DNA of 64,000 nt from Pirellulaceae bacterium (GTDB lineage: Bacteria; Planctomycetota; Planctomycetia; Pirellulales; Pirellulaceae). Below the pieces are notes generated by a model, which saw nothing but the letters and a program-made list of their open reading frames with translations, was not told the DNA's origin and did not search any database. Of this stretch, positions 9,088-16,635 are shown piece after piece; position 1 is the first letter of the stretch, and every line of letters begins with the position of its first letter. Location of the stretch: assembly GCA_019636375.1 (NCBI GenBank), contig JAHBXS010000001.1, positions 186,001 to 250,000 on the forward strand, read 5' to 3'. The position numbers were made by a program, and so were the translations under genes.

Positions 9088-9280
9088 CATTCCCCATGCC
9101 AGCACCGTTATTATCAACATGCCCGTCAAGGCTTTTGATCTCCCTTTATCCCTGTAACGGAAGTCGTCAACGGCCTGTTGATTTTATGGACTTTGCGTCA
9201 GGCATCGTTTAACAATAAGCCGAAGGCGTTTTCGCAGGGCCAAACGTACGCCGTTGCAGCAAGTGGAACAAGATAGGGCA
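9088..9280. repeat. Right half of split palindromic element plus a decayed second copy
   Basis: 9088-9120 resembles 60540-60572 (CATTCCCCATGCC, then ACCGTTATT, then TCAACA). At 9154 a new left end starts (GTAACGGAAGTCGTCAAC) followed by GGCCTGTTGATTTT, as in the 56957 copy, and then loosely related sequence (GTTTAACAATAAGCCG, AAACGTACGCCG). No matching right end is seen, so this copy is decayed. Nothing gene-like is seen in 9088-9397. Confidence 0.6.
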
Positions 9281-9397
9281 TCGACTATTCTGCTTTATCA
9301 CGCAAAACTGGAGAGGCAAACCACTGGTGAATCATCAGACCTGTTTTCTTTCGTCGCGTCGCGACGATTGCCGGTAGCCGGTCGTTTCAACTCCCGG

Positions 9398-9700
9398 TCA
9401 AAATTGTCGACGCTCAAATTCTTCCCAGCCTAATCCACCATACTGAACTCCAGTAACGTGGACGACGCCTTCGAAATAGATGTACCCGATGATGTAGGGA
9501 AAGCATCGCATCGGTTTGAGACGCGTTCTGCCAAAAGCGACTGCGGCTGCTTCGGGATGACGCGATAGTAAGTCGAACAACTGAGTCAGTTCATCCCGGA
9601 ATCGCTCGGATGTGTTTTCGCCTTTGTCGGAATAGTAATCGCGACCACTGCGGATATCCAATTTAGCAGCTGGCTCAATAACAATCGGTACTCGGTTCAC
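9398..9700 (-). CDS. ParE/RelE-family toxin
   Basis: About 100 residues. The start is taken as GTG at 9700, which overlaps the antitoxin stop codon as GTGA; upstream in-frame codons would intrude into the antitoxin. The family pattern is clear: an N-terminal helix with EPAAKLDIRSGRDYYSD, SERFRDELTQLFDLLSRHPE, then RLKPMRCFPYIIGYIYFEGVVHVTGV, where Arg and the FPY/IGY strands are typical of ParE toxins. ParE members poison gyrase and RelE members cut mRNA; which applies here cannot be read from sequence. It is the second gene of a two-gene toxin-antitoxin operon. Confidence 0.85.
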   Translation of the reverse strand: MNRVPIVIEPAAKLDIRSGRDYYSDKGENTSERFRDELTQLFDLLSRHPEAAAVAFGRTRLKPMRCFPYIIGYIYFEGVVHVTGVQYGGLGWEEFERRQF

Positions 9701-9921
9701 TTTCCAAAAAGTTCCTCGCGCACGCTGTCCCATGATTCGCCCTTGCTTGGATCTGCAAAGAACGCTTGCTCGCGCTTTAAGAATTCCGTCTTGAGCTGCT
9801 CAGATACTGGCAATGGGCCTTCGGCGGCCAAGCGATCAAGCACTGAAGTCGCCAAAGCGAACTGAAGCTCTTTAGGTAAGGCCTCTATCGCAGCCAGTAG
9901 ATCGTTTTGCGTCATATTCAC
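9697..9921 (-). CDS. Antitoxin, addiction-module protein family
   Basis: A 74-residue acidic protein: a helical N-terminal half (LLAAIEALPKELQFALATSV), then a region ending in PSKGESWDSVREELFGK, as in the small addiction-module antitoxins that precede ParE toxins. It lies upstream of the toxin and overlaps it by four bases. GGGAGGTGAA-like sequence just before the ATG gives a good ribosome site. It should neutralise the toxin and may repress its own operon. Confidence 0.82.
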   Translation of the reverse strand: MNMTQNDLLAAIEALPKELQFALATSVLDRLAAEGPLPVSEQLKTEFLKREQAFFADPSKGESWDSVREELFGK

Positions 9922-10139
9922 CTCCCGAGTAAATCTCTATGTCCATTGTAACTTGTTCTGGCTTCCACGAGAAGAAACGCACAGCGGTAAAACTCAGCAA
10001 TCGCTAATGCCCCATGTTGAGTTCTTGAGCCTTATCAGCCAGTTCCTGAAGCGTGTCTTTGATGCGACGCTCTTGTTGCTATTTGTACGCCAGCACAGGA
10101 AAAAAGACAAAAAAGACATGTATTATTTTATACCCCGGC

Positions 10140-10231
10140 TTTCCATCATGCGTCGTTCCCCCGACTTCCTCGACCTCCGCCCCTCCTCCGCTTACCAACA
10201 CCTCCTCACCGCTCCCTCCGGCGACGATTAG
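10140..10231 (+). pseudogene. Duplicated 3' end of the upstream Ser/Thr kinase gene
   Basis: This stretch encodes SIMRRSPDFLDLRPSSAYQH and then LLTAPSGDD before a TAG. The kinase gene ends SIMRRSSDFLELRSSPAFQE then LLTAPSN (6131-6213). The DNA is close to identical over about 80 bases, roughly nine in ten positions. No other kinase sequence precedes it, so it is a fragment. In 9922-10139 nothing else is supported except a short minus-strand frame (KDTLQELADKAQELNMGH, about 10013-10070) that has no start. Confidence 0.75.
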
Positions 10232-10294
10232 ACGATATTTGCGATTCGTTTAACAATTCATCCCAACGGTCGGTCGAGAAACACCCTCGGCGTA

Positions 10295-11263
10295 CTACCC
10301 CCACGAGCCGAAAAGAACTTGGAGGAGGCTCGGGCGGTGAGTGGAGTTTCGGCGGGAGATTGAGACTGGTTCGGAGGACAAAAGAGGTTGCGTGTTTTCC
10401 GGGAGTCTTTGGTGGATTTGTTGTAAACGACGGATGCGTTCGGCGGTTTCGGGGTGGGTGCGGAGCCAAGTCGGTTCGCGAGCAATCCGCCGGGGATCAA
10501 GGCCCCGCTGCCACCAACTACCGCGCTCCACGATCGATTCGACTTTGTGCAATGCGGCTGCAAGCCCCATTGGGTCCCGTGTGATCTCGGCAGCGGTAAG
10601 GTCGGCGTTGAACTCGCGGGTTCGTGACAACGCCAATTGCAACAGAAGTGCCAGCAAGGGAGTTAGCAGCAACAGCAACCCGGCCAAGACATAGTGCAGA
10701 CTGCCACCCAACATCACCCATGTCGGCAGACCAAAAAAAATCACAATCAGACCAAATCGGGCCAACAACCCATTCACGCGACGGATCGCTAGAGCAAGGC
10801 TCATAAAACTGGTGTCCCGATTGCGAATGTGGGCCAGTTCATGGGCCAGAATACCCGCGAGTTCTCGTGGCGCCATCATTCGTAATAACCCGTCCGAAAC
10901 GCAAATCGCAGCGTTGCTGTCGGTGCCAAAGGCGAAGGCGTTCGGGACACTTGACGGCAAATAGTACAACTCGACGACATGCCGAATCCCCGCCGCCTCG
11001 GTCAAACGCTGAAACAACCTCCACAACTCCGGGGCTTCGTAAAGCGAAATCTCCCGTGCTCCGTAAGACCTCATCACTGCTTTGGAGGCAACCGACGGAA
11101 ATGTCCACAGACTGTACAACAATAATCCACCGGCGAACCAAGCCCCCATCTCACCAAACAATATCCAACCGACGGCCAGATTCATCATGAACATGGCGCT
11201 CAAAAGAAACGAACCCAAGAACCAGTTCGACCAGCGGTTTTTTGTAAAATAAAGGCTTGGCAT
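10295..11263 (-). CDS. htpX: HtpX-like M48 membrane zinc metalloprotease
   Basis: 322 residues. Two membrane segments lie near the N terminus (about 15-35 and 38-55) and further hydrophobic segments at about 170-215. The zinc-binding motif HELAH is near residue 140, followed by IRNRD; the downstream third ligand is the Glu of SRTREFNADLTAAE, and NAFAFGTDSNAAICVSDGLL precedes the motif, as in the HtpX group. HtpX proteases degrade misfolded membrane proteins. The C-terminal tail (LLSSEPVSISRRN) is family-variable. The start at 11263 is ATG. The gene is monocistronic here and converges on the 10140-10231 fragment. Confidence 0.88.
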   Translation of the reverse strand: MPSLYFTKNRWSNWFLGSFLLSAMFMMNLAVGWILFGEMGAWFAGGLLLYSLWTFPSVASKAVMRSYGAREISLYEAPELWRLFQRLTEAAGIRHVVELYYLPSSVPNAFAFGTDSNAAICVSDGLLRMMAPRELAGILAHELAHIRNRDTSFMSLALAIRRVNGLLARFGLIVIFFGLPTWVMLGGSLHYVLAGLLLLLTPLLALLLQLALSRTREFNADLTAAEITRDPMGLAAALHKVESIVERGSWWQRGLDPRRIAREPTWLRTHPETAERIRRLQQIHQRLPENTQPLLSSEPVSISRRNSTHRPSLLQVLFGSWG

Positions 11264-11362
11264 GATGGAAATATCAAAAACGTCATTTCGTGGATCGAAT
11301 TCATCCGACGGGCTGGCATTTTATCGAATTTTTCGGACAAAAGTAGGAAGGCCACTTAAGAA

Positions 11363-11610
11363 GTAGGGTGTGTGAAGTGAGCGCGATCGAATTTTGAGGT
11401 ATCTAAAAACGAAACTTTGTTCGGGTTCTCGAATCGGTTCGATAAGTTGTCGCTCACGAAACACGCCAATTCCCAGAAAATTTCTCAACGTGTCACAATA
11501 AGATGGTGTGTTACGGAAACCATTTCTTCTCAAGTTGAAAATTATTGTAATGGAAGCGGAACCGGTGATTAGTACTTCGTCCAGCAAAGGGCTCCCTTCA
11601 CACACCCTAC
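11363..11610. repeat. Inverted-repeat element of about 250 bases
   Basis: The perfect 15-base ends GTAGGGTGTGTGAAG (11363-11377) and CTTCACACACCCTAC (11596-11610) are inverted and extend inward with one mismatch to GAGC. The inside is AT-richer than its surroundings and has no convincing gene; the 94-codon minus-strand frame at 11321-11605 crosses one end and matches nothing recognised. This looks like a miniature inverted-repeat element upstream of rsmH. The rest of 11264-11726 holds nothing recognisable. Confidence 0.6.
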
Positions 11611-11726
11611 AACTACAACAACTTCTGTAGCCATCGTGACCAACTGGCCTAGATGCGGTAAGCTAAGTTTGGCGAAGATGAATTTCACTCAATTTCAATA
11701 GTTCCTTAAAAATATCGGTCCCCCGC

Positions 11727-12605
11727 GTGTCTGGCGATTCTGTTCATATTCCAATTCTCAGCGAAGAAATCCTTGAGTTGCTGGGCGTCTCTGCTGGGAA
11801 GACCATCGTCGATGGGACCTTTGGCGGAGGGGGGCATTCGGCCCGATTTTTGGAAGCAGTCGGTGAAGCGGGAAAGGTCATCGGGATCGACCGCGACCCT
11901 GAAGCCGTTGCTCGCGGCGAGCAAAAATTTGGCTCGCGGCTAACACTGGTTTGTGAAAGCTACATCGAACTTCCCCTGATTTTGCAACAACTCGAAATTC
12001 CATCCGTCGATGGGATACTATTGGACTTAGGGCTTTCAAGCGATCAACTGGCCGACCACAATCGCGGCTTCAGCTATCTGGCAACAGGCCCACTTGATCT
12101 ACGGTTCAACCCGGAAGAAGGCCGCCCTGCCAGTTGGTATTTGCAGCACATGGACGAGCGAAAGTTGGCAGACTTGATCTATCAATTCGGCGAGGAACGT
12201 TTCAGTCGCGTGATTGCCAGAAAAATCTGCGAACGACGGCGGACTGCTCCTATCAAAACGGCGGAAGAACTTTCGGAACTTGTCCAGCGTTGTGTCCCTC
12301 GTTCGCGCGGCCATGCGATCCACCCGGCGACTCGAACGTTTCAGGCCCTCCGCATCGCCGTCAATGACGAAATGGGCACCCTGCAAAAGGCGCTCGAGCA
12401 TTTGCCCGATTGTCTAAAACCGGGTGGGCGAATCGCAATCATGAGCTTTCATTCCCTAGAAGACCGATTGGTCAAACATGCCTTTCGCAATGACCCGCGC
12501 CTTGATGTCATCACGAAAAAGCCGATTCAACCTGGTGAAGAGGAGGTCCACCGCAATTCTCGTAGTCGTAGCGCGAAACTCCGAGTCGCAGAACGAACAC
12601 ATTAA
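11727..12605 (+). CDS. rsmH: 16S rRNA (cytosine(1402)-N4)-methyltransferase RsmH
   Basis: 292 residues. HIPILSEEILELL at the N terminus, the SAM site DGTFGGGGHSARFL (about 28-41), DGILLDLGLSSDQL and the C-terminal IMSFHSLEDRLVKHAF are the family signatures. The start is GTG 11727, giving the normal family length. RsmH methylates C1402 in the ribosomal P site of 16S rRNA. In most bacteria it heads the dcw cell-division cluster (mraZ-rsmH-ftsL-ftsI). Here no division gene follows, as expected for planctomycetes, which lack much of that machinery. Confidence 0.96.
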   Translation: MSGDSVHIPILSEEILELLGVSAGKTIVDGTFGGGGHSARFLEAVGEAGKVIGIDRDPEAVARGEQKFGSRLTLVCESYIELPLILQQLEIPSVDGILLDLGLSSDQLADHNRGFSYLATGPLDLRFNPEEGRPASWYLQHMDERKLADLIYQFGEERFSRVIARKICERRRTAPIKTAEELSELVQRCVPRSRGHAIHPATRTFQALRIAVNDEMGTLQKALEHLPDCLKPGGRIAIMSFHSLEDRLVKHAFRNDPRLDVITKKPIQPGEEEVHRNSRSRSAKLRVAERTH

Positions 12606-12870
12606 CAAGAATTTCTCGCTTCGAAACTTGAATCTGCTTTTTGTTTCTCGTCAATTCAGTTGGCATGAGCATAAAATTCAAGGAAAAGACTTGGGAAAGC
12701 AAGCGTTTTGAGCTTTTGTGATCGTTCGCCAAGGTTGCAGGCACCGACACTTGCCCGCATTGACTTGATCGCTATAATTTCGAAAAGTATCGCAGTGAAA
12801 GTCTTTTGTAGACATTTCGTCGAACCTGAATTTTTTTCCGGCAGCTCCCAGCGCCGTCTTAACAACCAAC

Positions 12871-13965
12871 ATGCCATCGAAACTGAGGCGCCAAATCGCT
12901 TGGCAAGCCGCATTGTTGATGTACCGTCGCGAGGAGACGGAGTATTATCACGCGAAAATGAAGGCCGCGAGGCGAGTGGTCAAAGGTTGGGTAAAACCTG
13001 CCGACCTTCCCAGTAACGCGGAAATCCGGGACGAAATTCAGTCCTTCGCCCGAACCCTAGAAGGGGCCGACCGCGATCAACAACTGCGAGAGATGCGGAT
13101 GGCGGCCCTACATCTCATGCAACGAGTCGAGGCGTTTCATCCACGCTTGATCGGCAGTGTGCTGACCGGACATATCCGCCGTGGCTCCGACGTCGATATT
13201 CACCTGTTCGCAAATCAACTCACTGCCGTGACCGGTTTGCTCGACTTTCATGGAATGGATTACGAAGTCGAAAGAAAACGGATTCGCAAGGCAGACCAAA
13301 CACGACTCTATCAACATGTTCATGTCCGCGATCGCTTTTCGTTCGAGTTGACCGTCTATCCCCTTCGAGATCGTTTGATCGTTCCCAAAAGTTCAATCAC
13401 AGGGAAGGCCATCGAGAGGGCGACTTTGCCTCAGTACCGGCAATTCCTTGCTGCAGCGTATCCCGACGCGGACCTTGAGGCCGAAGTGCAAGAAGCGGAA
13501 ATGGCGGTTGATCGTTATCAGGTGTTCCGCAGTCTGCTGTTGCCATTGGAGACGGTTGACCAAAGCCCCGTTTACCACCCAGAAGGTGACGCTCTTTACC
13601 ACAGCCTCCAGGTCTTTGACTTGGCCGTTGACCGGTTGCCCTATGACGAAGAGTTCCTACTCGCGGCGTTGCTGCACGATGTTGGAAAGGCCATCGATCA
13701 ATACGACCACGTCACCGCAGGACTGGAGGCCCTCGAAGGACTTATCACTCCTCGCACAACTTGGTTGATTGAGAACCACATGCTCGCCCACCAGGTCCGA
13801 GACCGCAGCATCGGTTTCCGCGCACGAAAACGCTTGGAAGCCTCGGAAGATTTCGACGACCTGATGTTGCTCAACGAATGCGACCGGTTGGGGAGACGCC
13901 AAGGGGTTCAAACCTCCGACGCGGACGATGCCCTGGCCTACATCCGTGATCTCGATCAATCGTAG
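12871..13965 (+). CDS. Nucleotidyltransferase-HD domain protein
   Basis: 364 residues in two parts. At about residues 90-190 is a nucleotidyltransferase core, with GSVLTGHIRRGSDVDIHLF giving the GS-x-SDxDI metal-binding pattern. At about 240-330 is an HD phosphohydrolase domain, with YHSLQVFDLA, LLAALLHDVGKAIDQYDH and the later ENHMLAHQV supplying the His/Asp ligands. The combination resembles the HD type of tRNA nucleotidyltransferases, but the order of motifs and the lack of the typical CCA-enzyme neck sequence make a true CCA-adding role unproven; a nucleotide-signalling enzyme is possible. No ribosome site is evident at 12871. Confidence 0.75.
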   Translation: MPSKLRRQIAWQAALLMYRREETEYYHAKMKAARRVVKGWVKPADLPSNAEIRDEIQSFARTLEGADRDQQLREMRMAALHLMQRVEAFHPRLIGSVLTGHIRRGSDVDIHLFANQLTAVTGLLDFHGMDYEVERKRIRKADQTRLYQHVHVRDRFSFELTVYPLRDRLIVPKSSITGKAIERATLPQYRQFLAAAYPDADLEAEVQEAEMAVDRYQVFRSLLLPLETVDQSPVYHPEGDALYHSLQVFDLAVDRLPYDEEFLLAALLHDVGKAIDQYDHVTAGLEALEGLITPRTTWLIENHMLAHQVRDRSIGFRARKRLEASEDFDDLMLLNECDRLGRRQGVQTSDADDALAYIRDLDQS

Positions 13966-14011
13966 ATGTCGAAATGCCGACTCGTTTGACTTCGCAAAAA
14001 AAAGCCAAGTG

Positions 14012-14099
14012 CAGCACGTTCACGTAGTGAACGGCTACGTAGCAGGTACAGCACGTTCACGAAGTGAACGACGACGTAGCTTTTCACTCCGTGAAAAGG
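14012..14099. repeat. Tandem palindromic repeats between convergent genes
   Basis: Two copies of CAGCACGTTCACGTAGTGAACG-like sequence (about 14012-14043 and 14049-14080; the core GTTCACGAAGTGAAC is itself palindromic) are followed by a perfect 8-base hairpin (14080-14087 with 14091-14098, loop TCC). Related units lie at 6974-7016. Placed between convergent genes, the hairpin may act as a two-way terminator, though T-runs are weak. Confidence 0.65.
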
Positions 14100-14144
14100 A
14101 ACTCACTTCAGACATCAAATTTTGGATTTAATTCTGGGTATGGC

Positions 14145-15254
14145 CTATCCCTTGCGAGCCATAAAATCGCGCATCAAGTTGGCCAGAGCTTCGCAGCCTG
14201 CATGAGGGAATGCGTTGTAGATCGACGCGCGAATACCGCCGGTGCTGCGATGCCCCTTGAGGCCATCCATCCGCTGAGCGGCGGCCTCTTTGAGAAATTC
14301 ACTTTCCAAATCAGGATTACTCAATCGGAATGTCACGTTCATGTGCGAGCGACACCAGGGTTGGCTGTGTCCGATGTAGAACCCTTCGCTTTCGTCAATC
14401 GCATCGTAGATGAGTTGGGCTTTGGCGGCATTTCGCCGTTCGATCGACTCAAGCCCCCCTTGGTTTAAAATCCATTTGAACACCAAGCCCATAAAATAAA
14501 TCCCGAACGCTGGAGGAGTATTGTAACGTGAGCCGTTTTTGATGTGATTGCGATAGTCCATCATCGCCATCAAGTTAGGGTTGGCCGTTTCAGCAAAATC
14601 ACGACGGATAATCACCAGCGTCACACCGGAAGGCCCCAAGTTCTTCTGGGCTCCCGCGTAAATCAAGGCGTGTCGATTGATGTCGATTGGACGGGAAAAC
14701 ATCTCGCTGCTCGTATCACAAATCAAGGGAGCTTTGGTTTGCGGAGGTGTCAAATATCGGGTTCCAAAGATTGTGTTGTTGCTACAATAATGCAGATAGG
14801 CAGCGTCCGATGAAAGTTGTCCTTCTAAATCCGCATCGGTTGGCACTCGAACGAAGTTTTCTGCCGTTCCATCGAATGGAACATTGACCTTTCCGAATTT
14901 TTTTGCGTCGTTGATTGCTTTCGTCGTCCATTCTCCGGTATTCGGATAATCCGCAACCCGCTCCGGGCTCAAAAAGTTCATTGGAATTTGGCCGAATTGC
15001 GTAGATGCACCACCTTGCAAAAACAGCACGGCATAGTCGTTCGAGATGTCCGCAATTTTTCGGCAATCGGCTTCAGCTTCTTCGATCACTCGATCAAAGA
15101 CCTTGCCCCGATGGCTGTGCTCCATGATTCCAATTCCGGAATCACAAATGTTCCATAGGTCTTTTTGCGCTTGCTCCAGGACCGATTCAGGCAAAACGGC
15201 AGGTCCAGCGGAAAAATTAAAAATACGATCGGTCGCTGATGCAGTTGCGCTCAT
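14145..15254 (-). CDS. serC: Phosphoserine aminotransferase SerC
   Basis: 369 residues from the ATG at 15254, which has AAGGA eight bases upstream; a longer frame to 15362 adds only non-homologous sequence. RIFNFSAGPAVLPESVLEQA is the classic SerC start. FLQGGAS and the PLP-lysine motif IYAGAQKNLGPSGVTLV (about residues 185-201) follow, then the C-terminal STGGIRASIYNAF substrate loop. The enzyme converts 3-phosphohydroxypyruvate plus glutamate to phosphoserine, the second step of serine synthesis, and can serve in pyridoxal phosphate synthesis. It is the last gene of the minus-strand serA-serC run. Confidence 0.96.
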   Translation of the reverse strand: MSATASATDRIFNFSAGPAVLPESVLEQAQKDLWNICDSGIGIMEHSHRGKVFDRVIEEAEADCRKIADISNDYAVLFLQGGASTQFGQIPMNFLSPERVADYPNTGEWTTKAINDAKKFGKVNVPFDGTAENFVRVPTDADLEGQLSSDAAYLHYCSNNTIFGTRYLTPPQTKAPLICDTSSEMFSRPIDINRHALIYAGAQKNLGPSGVTLVIIRRDFAETANPNLMAMMDYRNHIKNGSRYNTPPAFGIYFMGLVFKWILNQGGLESIERRNAAKAQLIYDAIDESEGFYIGHSQPWCRSHMNVTFRLSNPDLESEFLKEAAAQRMDGLKGHRSTGGIRASIYNAFPHAGCEALANLMRDFMARKG

Positions 15255-15396
15255 GGAATGTGTCCTTAATAAATGTTTTGGGATGCTCCAGGTATTGTGA
15301 TCGTTTTCGAATGATGATTCAAGCGTGGCAGTTCTGCGATAGCCAAAGACGCAAATCCCCACTCACGGACAAGTCGAACAATCACTTCAGACTAGC

Positions 15397-16611
15397 TCAC
15401 ACCTGAGTGACCAGGGACTTTTGATCGACGGCCAAGACGTGTTGATTGGCTTGGATTTGGTCAAGCTGCTCAGTTTGCAAGGGACTGCCAAGCTGAATCC
15501 TTGCACAAGCCGCTTCGGCACCGTCATAGATGATGTTTTCCATTTCTTCGACGTTAATTCCGGCGTCACCAACAATTTCGAAAATGTGAGCCAAGACTCC
15601 CGGTCGATTTTGATGGCGAACGGTTAAGAGTGACGTTGCAGGGGTTTTTTCCGAGAGATTAACGCAGTTACAAACGTCCCCCGTCTGCAAGAATTTACGC
15701 ACGATTCTAATGGTCTCCTCCGCAATGGCGTCTTGGGCTTGATCGGTCGAAGCCCCCACATGGTGCGATCCCACAAAACCAAACAGTTGCGTTATCTCTT
15801 GTGTAAAATCTGCCGAGTTCCCGTTTGGCTCGTCTGCGAAAACATCGAGGCCAACGCGAATGTCGCGATCTTTGACGGCTTGCGTCAAAGCCACTTGGTC
15901 CACGACACTTCCACGGCTCGTGTTGACAAAGATCGTTCCCGGTCGAATCGCAGCGATCACTTCTTCATTGATCAAGTGTTCCGTTTCCGGTGTCGCCGCG
16001 ACGTTGACACTGATCACGTCGCTGATGCGCACCAAATCGACGAGAGACGGCGCAAAGCCGACCTCCAGAGCTTCGGCCTTCTCGGGAGTTAAGCTACGGC
16101 TCCAAGCGGCAACCTCCATATCGAACGCCTTTCCTCGCGCGGCGATCTCCAAACCGATTTGCCCGGTGCCGATGATACCCAGGCGACGCCCCTTGAGCCC
16201 TCGGGCCTTCGAGTATTCCCCCTTGCGCCATTTCCCGGCTCGCAAGTCAATCGTTTGTTCTGCGATCCTTCGGTCACAGGCCAAAATCAAACCCCATGCT
16301 AACTCGGCAACAGCCACGGCATTTTTCCCAGGGCAGTTGGCGACGAAAATTCCTTGACGGCTGGCGTCGTTTACCGCGATGGAGTCGACGCCAGCACCGG
16401 CCCTTACGATCAATCGCAATCGGCGAGCGGCATCGATAGCGGCGGAAGTTACATTTGTTCCTCGGACAATCAAAATATCTGGTTGATGCTCGGCGATGGC
16501 TTGAGGCATGTCCTGCGCGGAGCAATCGGGCAGAAACAGGACTTGGCAGCCGAGTTCCTGCAAACGCTCAATGCCCGATTTTTGAAACTTGTCGGCAACT
16601 AAAACCTTCAT
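15397..16611 (-). CDS. serA: D-3-phosphoglycerate dehydrogenase SerA
   Basis: 404 residues from ATG 16611, with GAGGAAG just upstream. The substrate domain begins MKVLVADKFQKSGIERL. The NAD-binding Rossmann motif is GRRLGIIGTGQIGLEIA (about 145-161), NTSRGSVVDQ carries the catalytic-site arginine region and SHHVGAST supplies the catalytic His. A C-terminal ACT domain (about 325-400, LLTVRHQNRPGVLAHIFEIV) suggests serine feedback control, as in other ACT-containing SerA enzymes. It oxidises 3-phosphoglycerate to 3-phosphohydroxypyruvate, feeding SerC, which lies 142 bases downstream. Confidence 0.96.
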   Translation of the reverse strand: MKVLVADKFQKSGIERLQELGCQVLFLPDCSAQDMPQAIAEHQPDILIVRGTNVTSAAIDAARRLRLIVRAGAGVDSIAVNDASRQGIFVANCPGKNAVAVAELAWGLILACDRRIAEQTIDLRAGKWRKGEYSKARGLKGRRLGIIGTGQIGLEIAARGKAFDMEVAAWSRSLTPEKAEALEVGFAPSLVDLVRISDVISVNVAATPETEHLINEEVIAAIRPGTIFVNTSRGSVVDQVALTQAVKDRDIRVGLDVFADEPNGNSADFTQEITQLFGFVGSHHVGASTDQAQDAIAEETIRIVRKFLQTGDVCNCVNLSEKTPATSLLTVRHQNRPGVLAHIFEIVGDAGINVEEMENIIYDGAEAACARIQLGSPLQTEQLDQIQANQHVLAVDQKSLVTQV

Positions 16612-16635
16612 TAACTTCCTCAAAATTTGAAATTT

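Noticed and set aside
6232..10231. Prophage or integrative element with integrase
   Set aside because: No integrase, phage structural gene or tRNA end is present; only repeats, an intron and small genes are seen.
11321..11605. 94-codon minus-strand gene
   Set aside because: It overlaps the end of an inverted-repeat element and has no recognisable domain or clear ribosome site.
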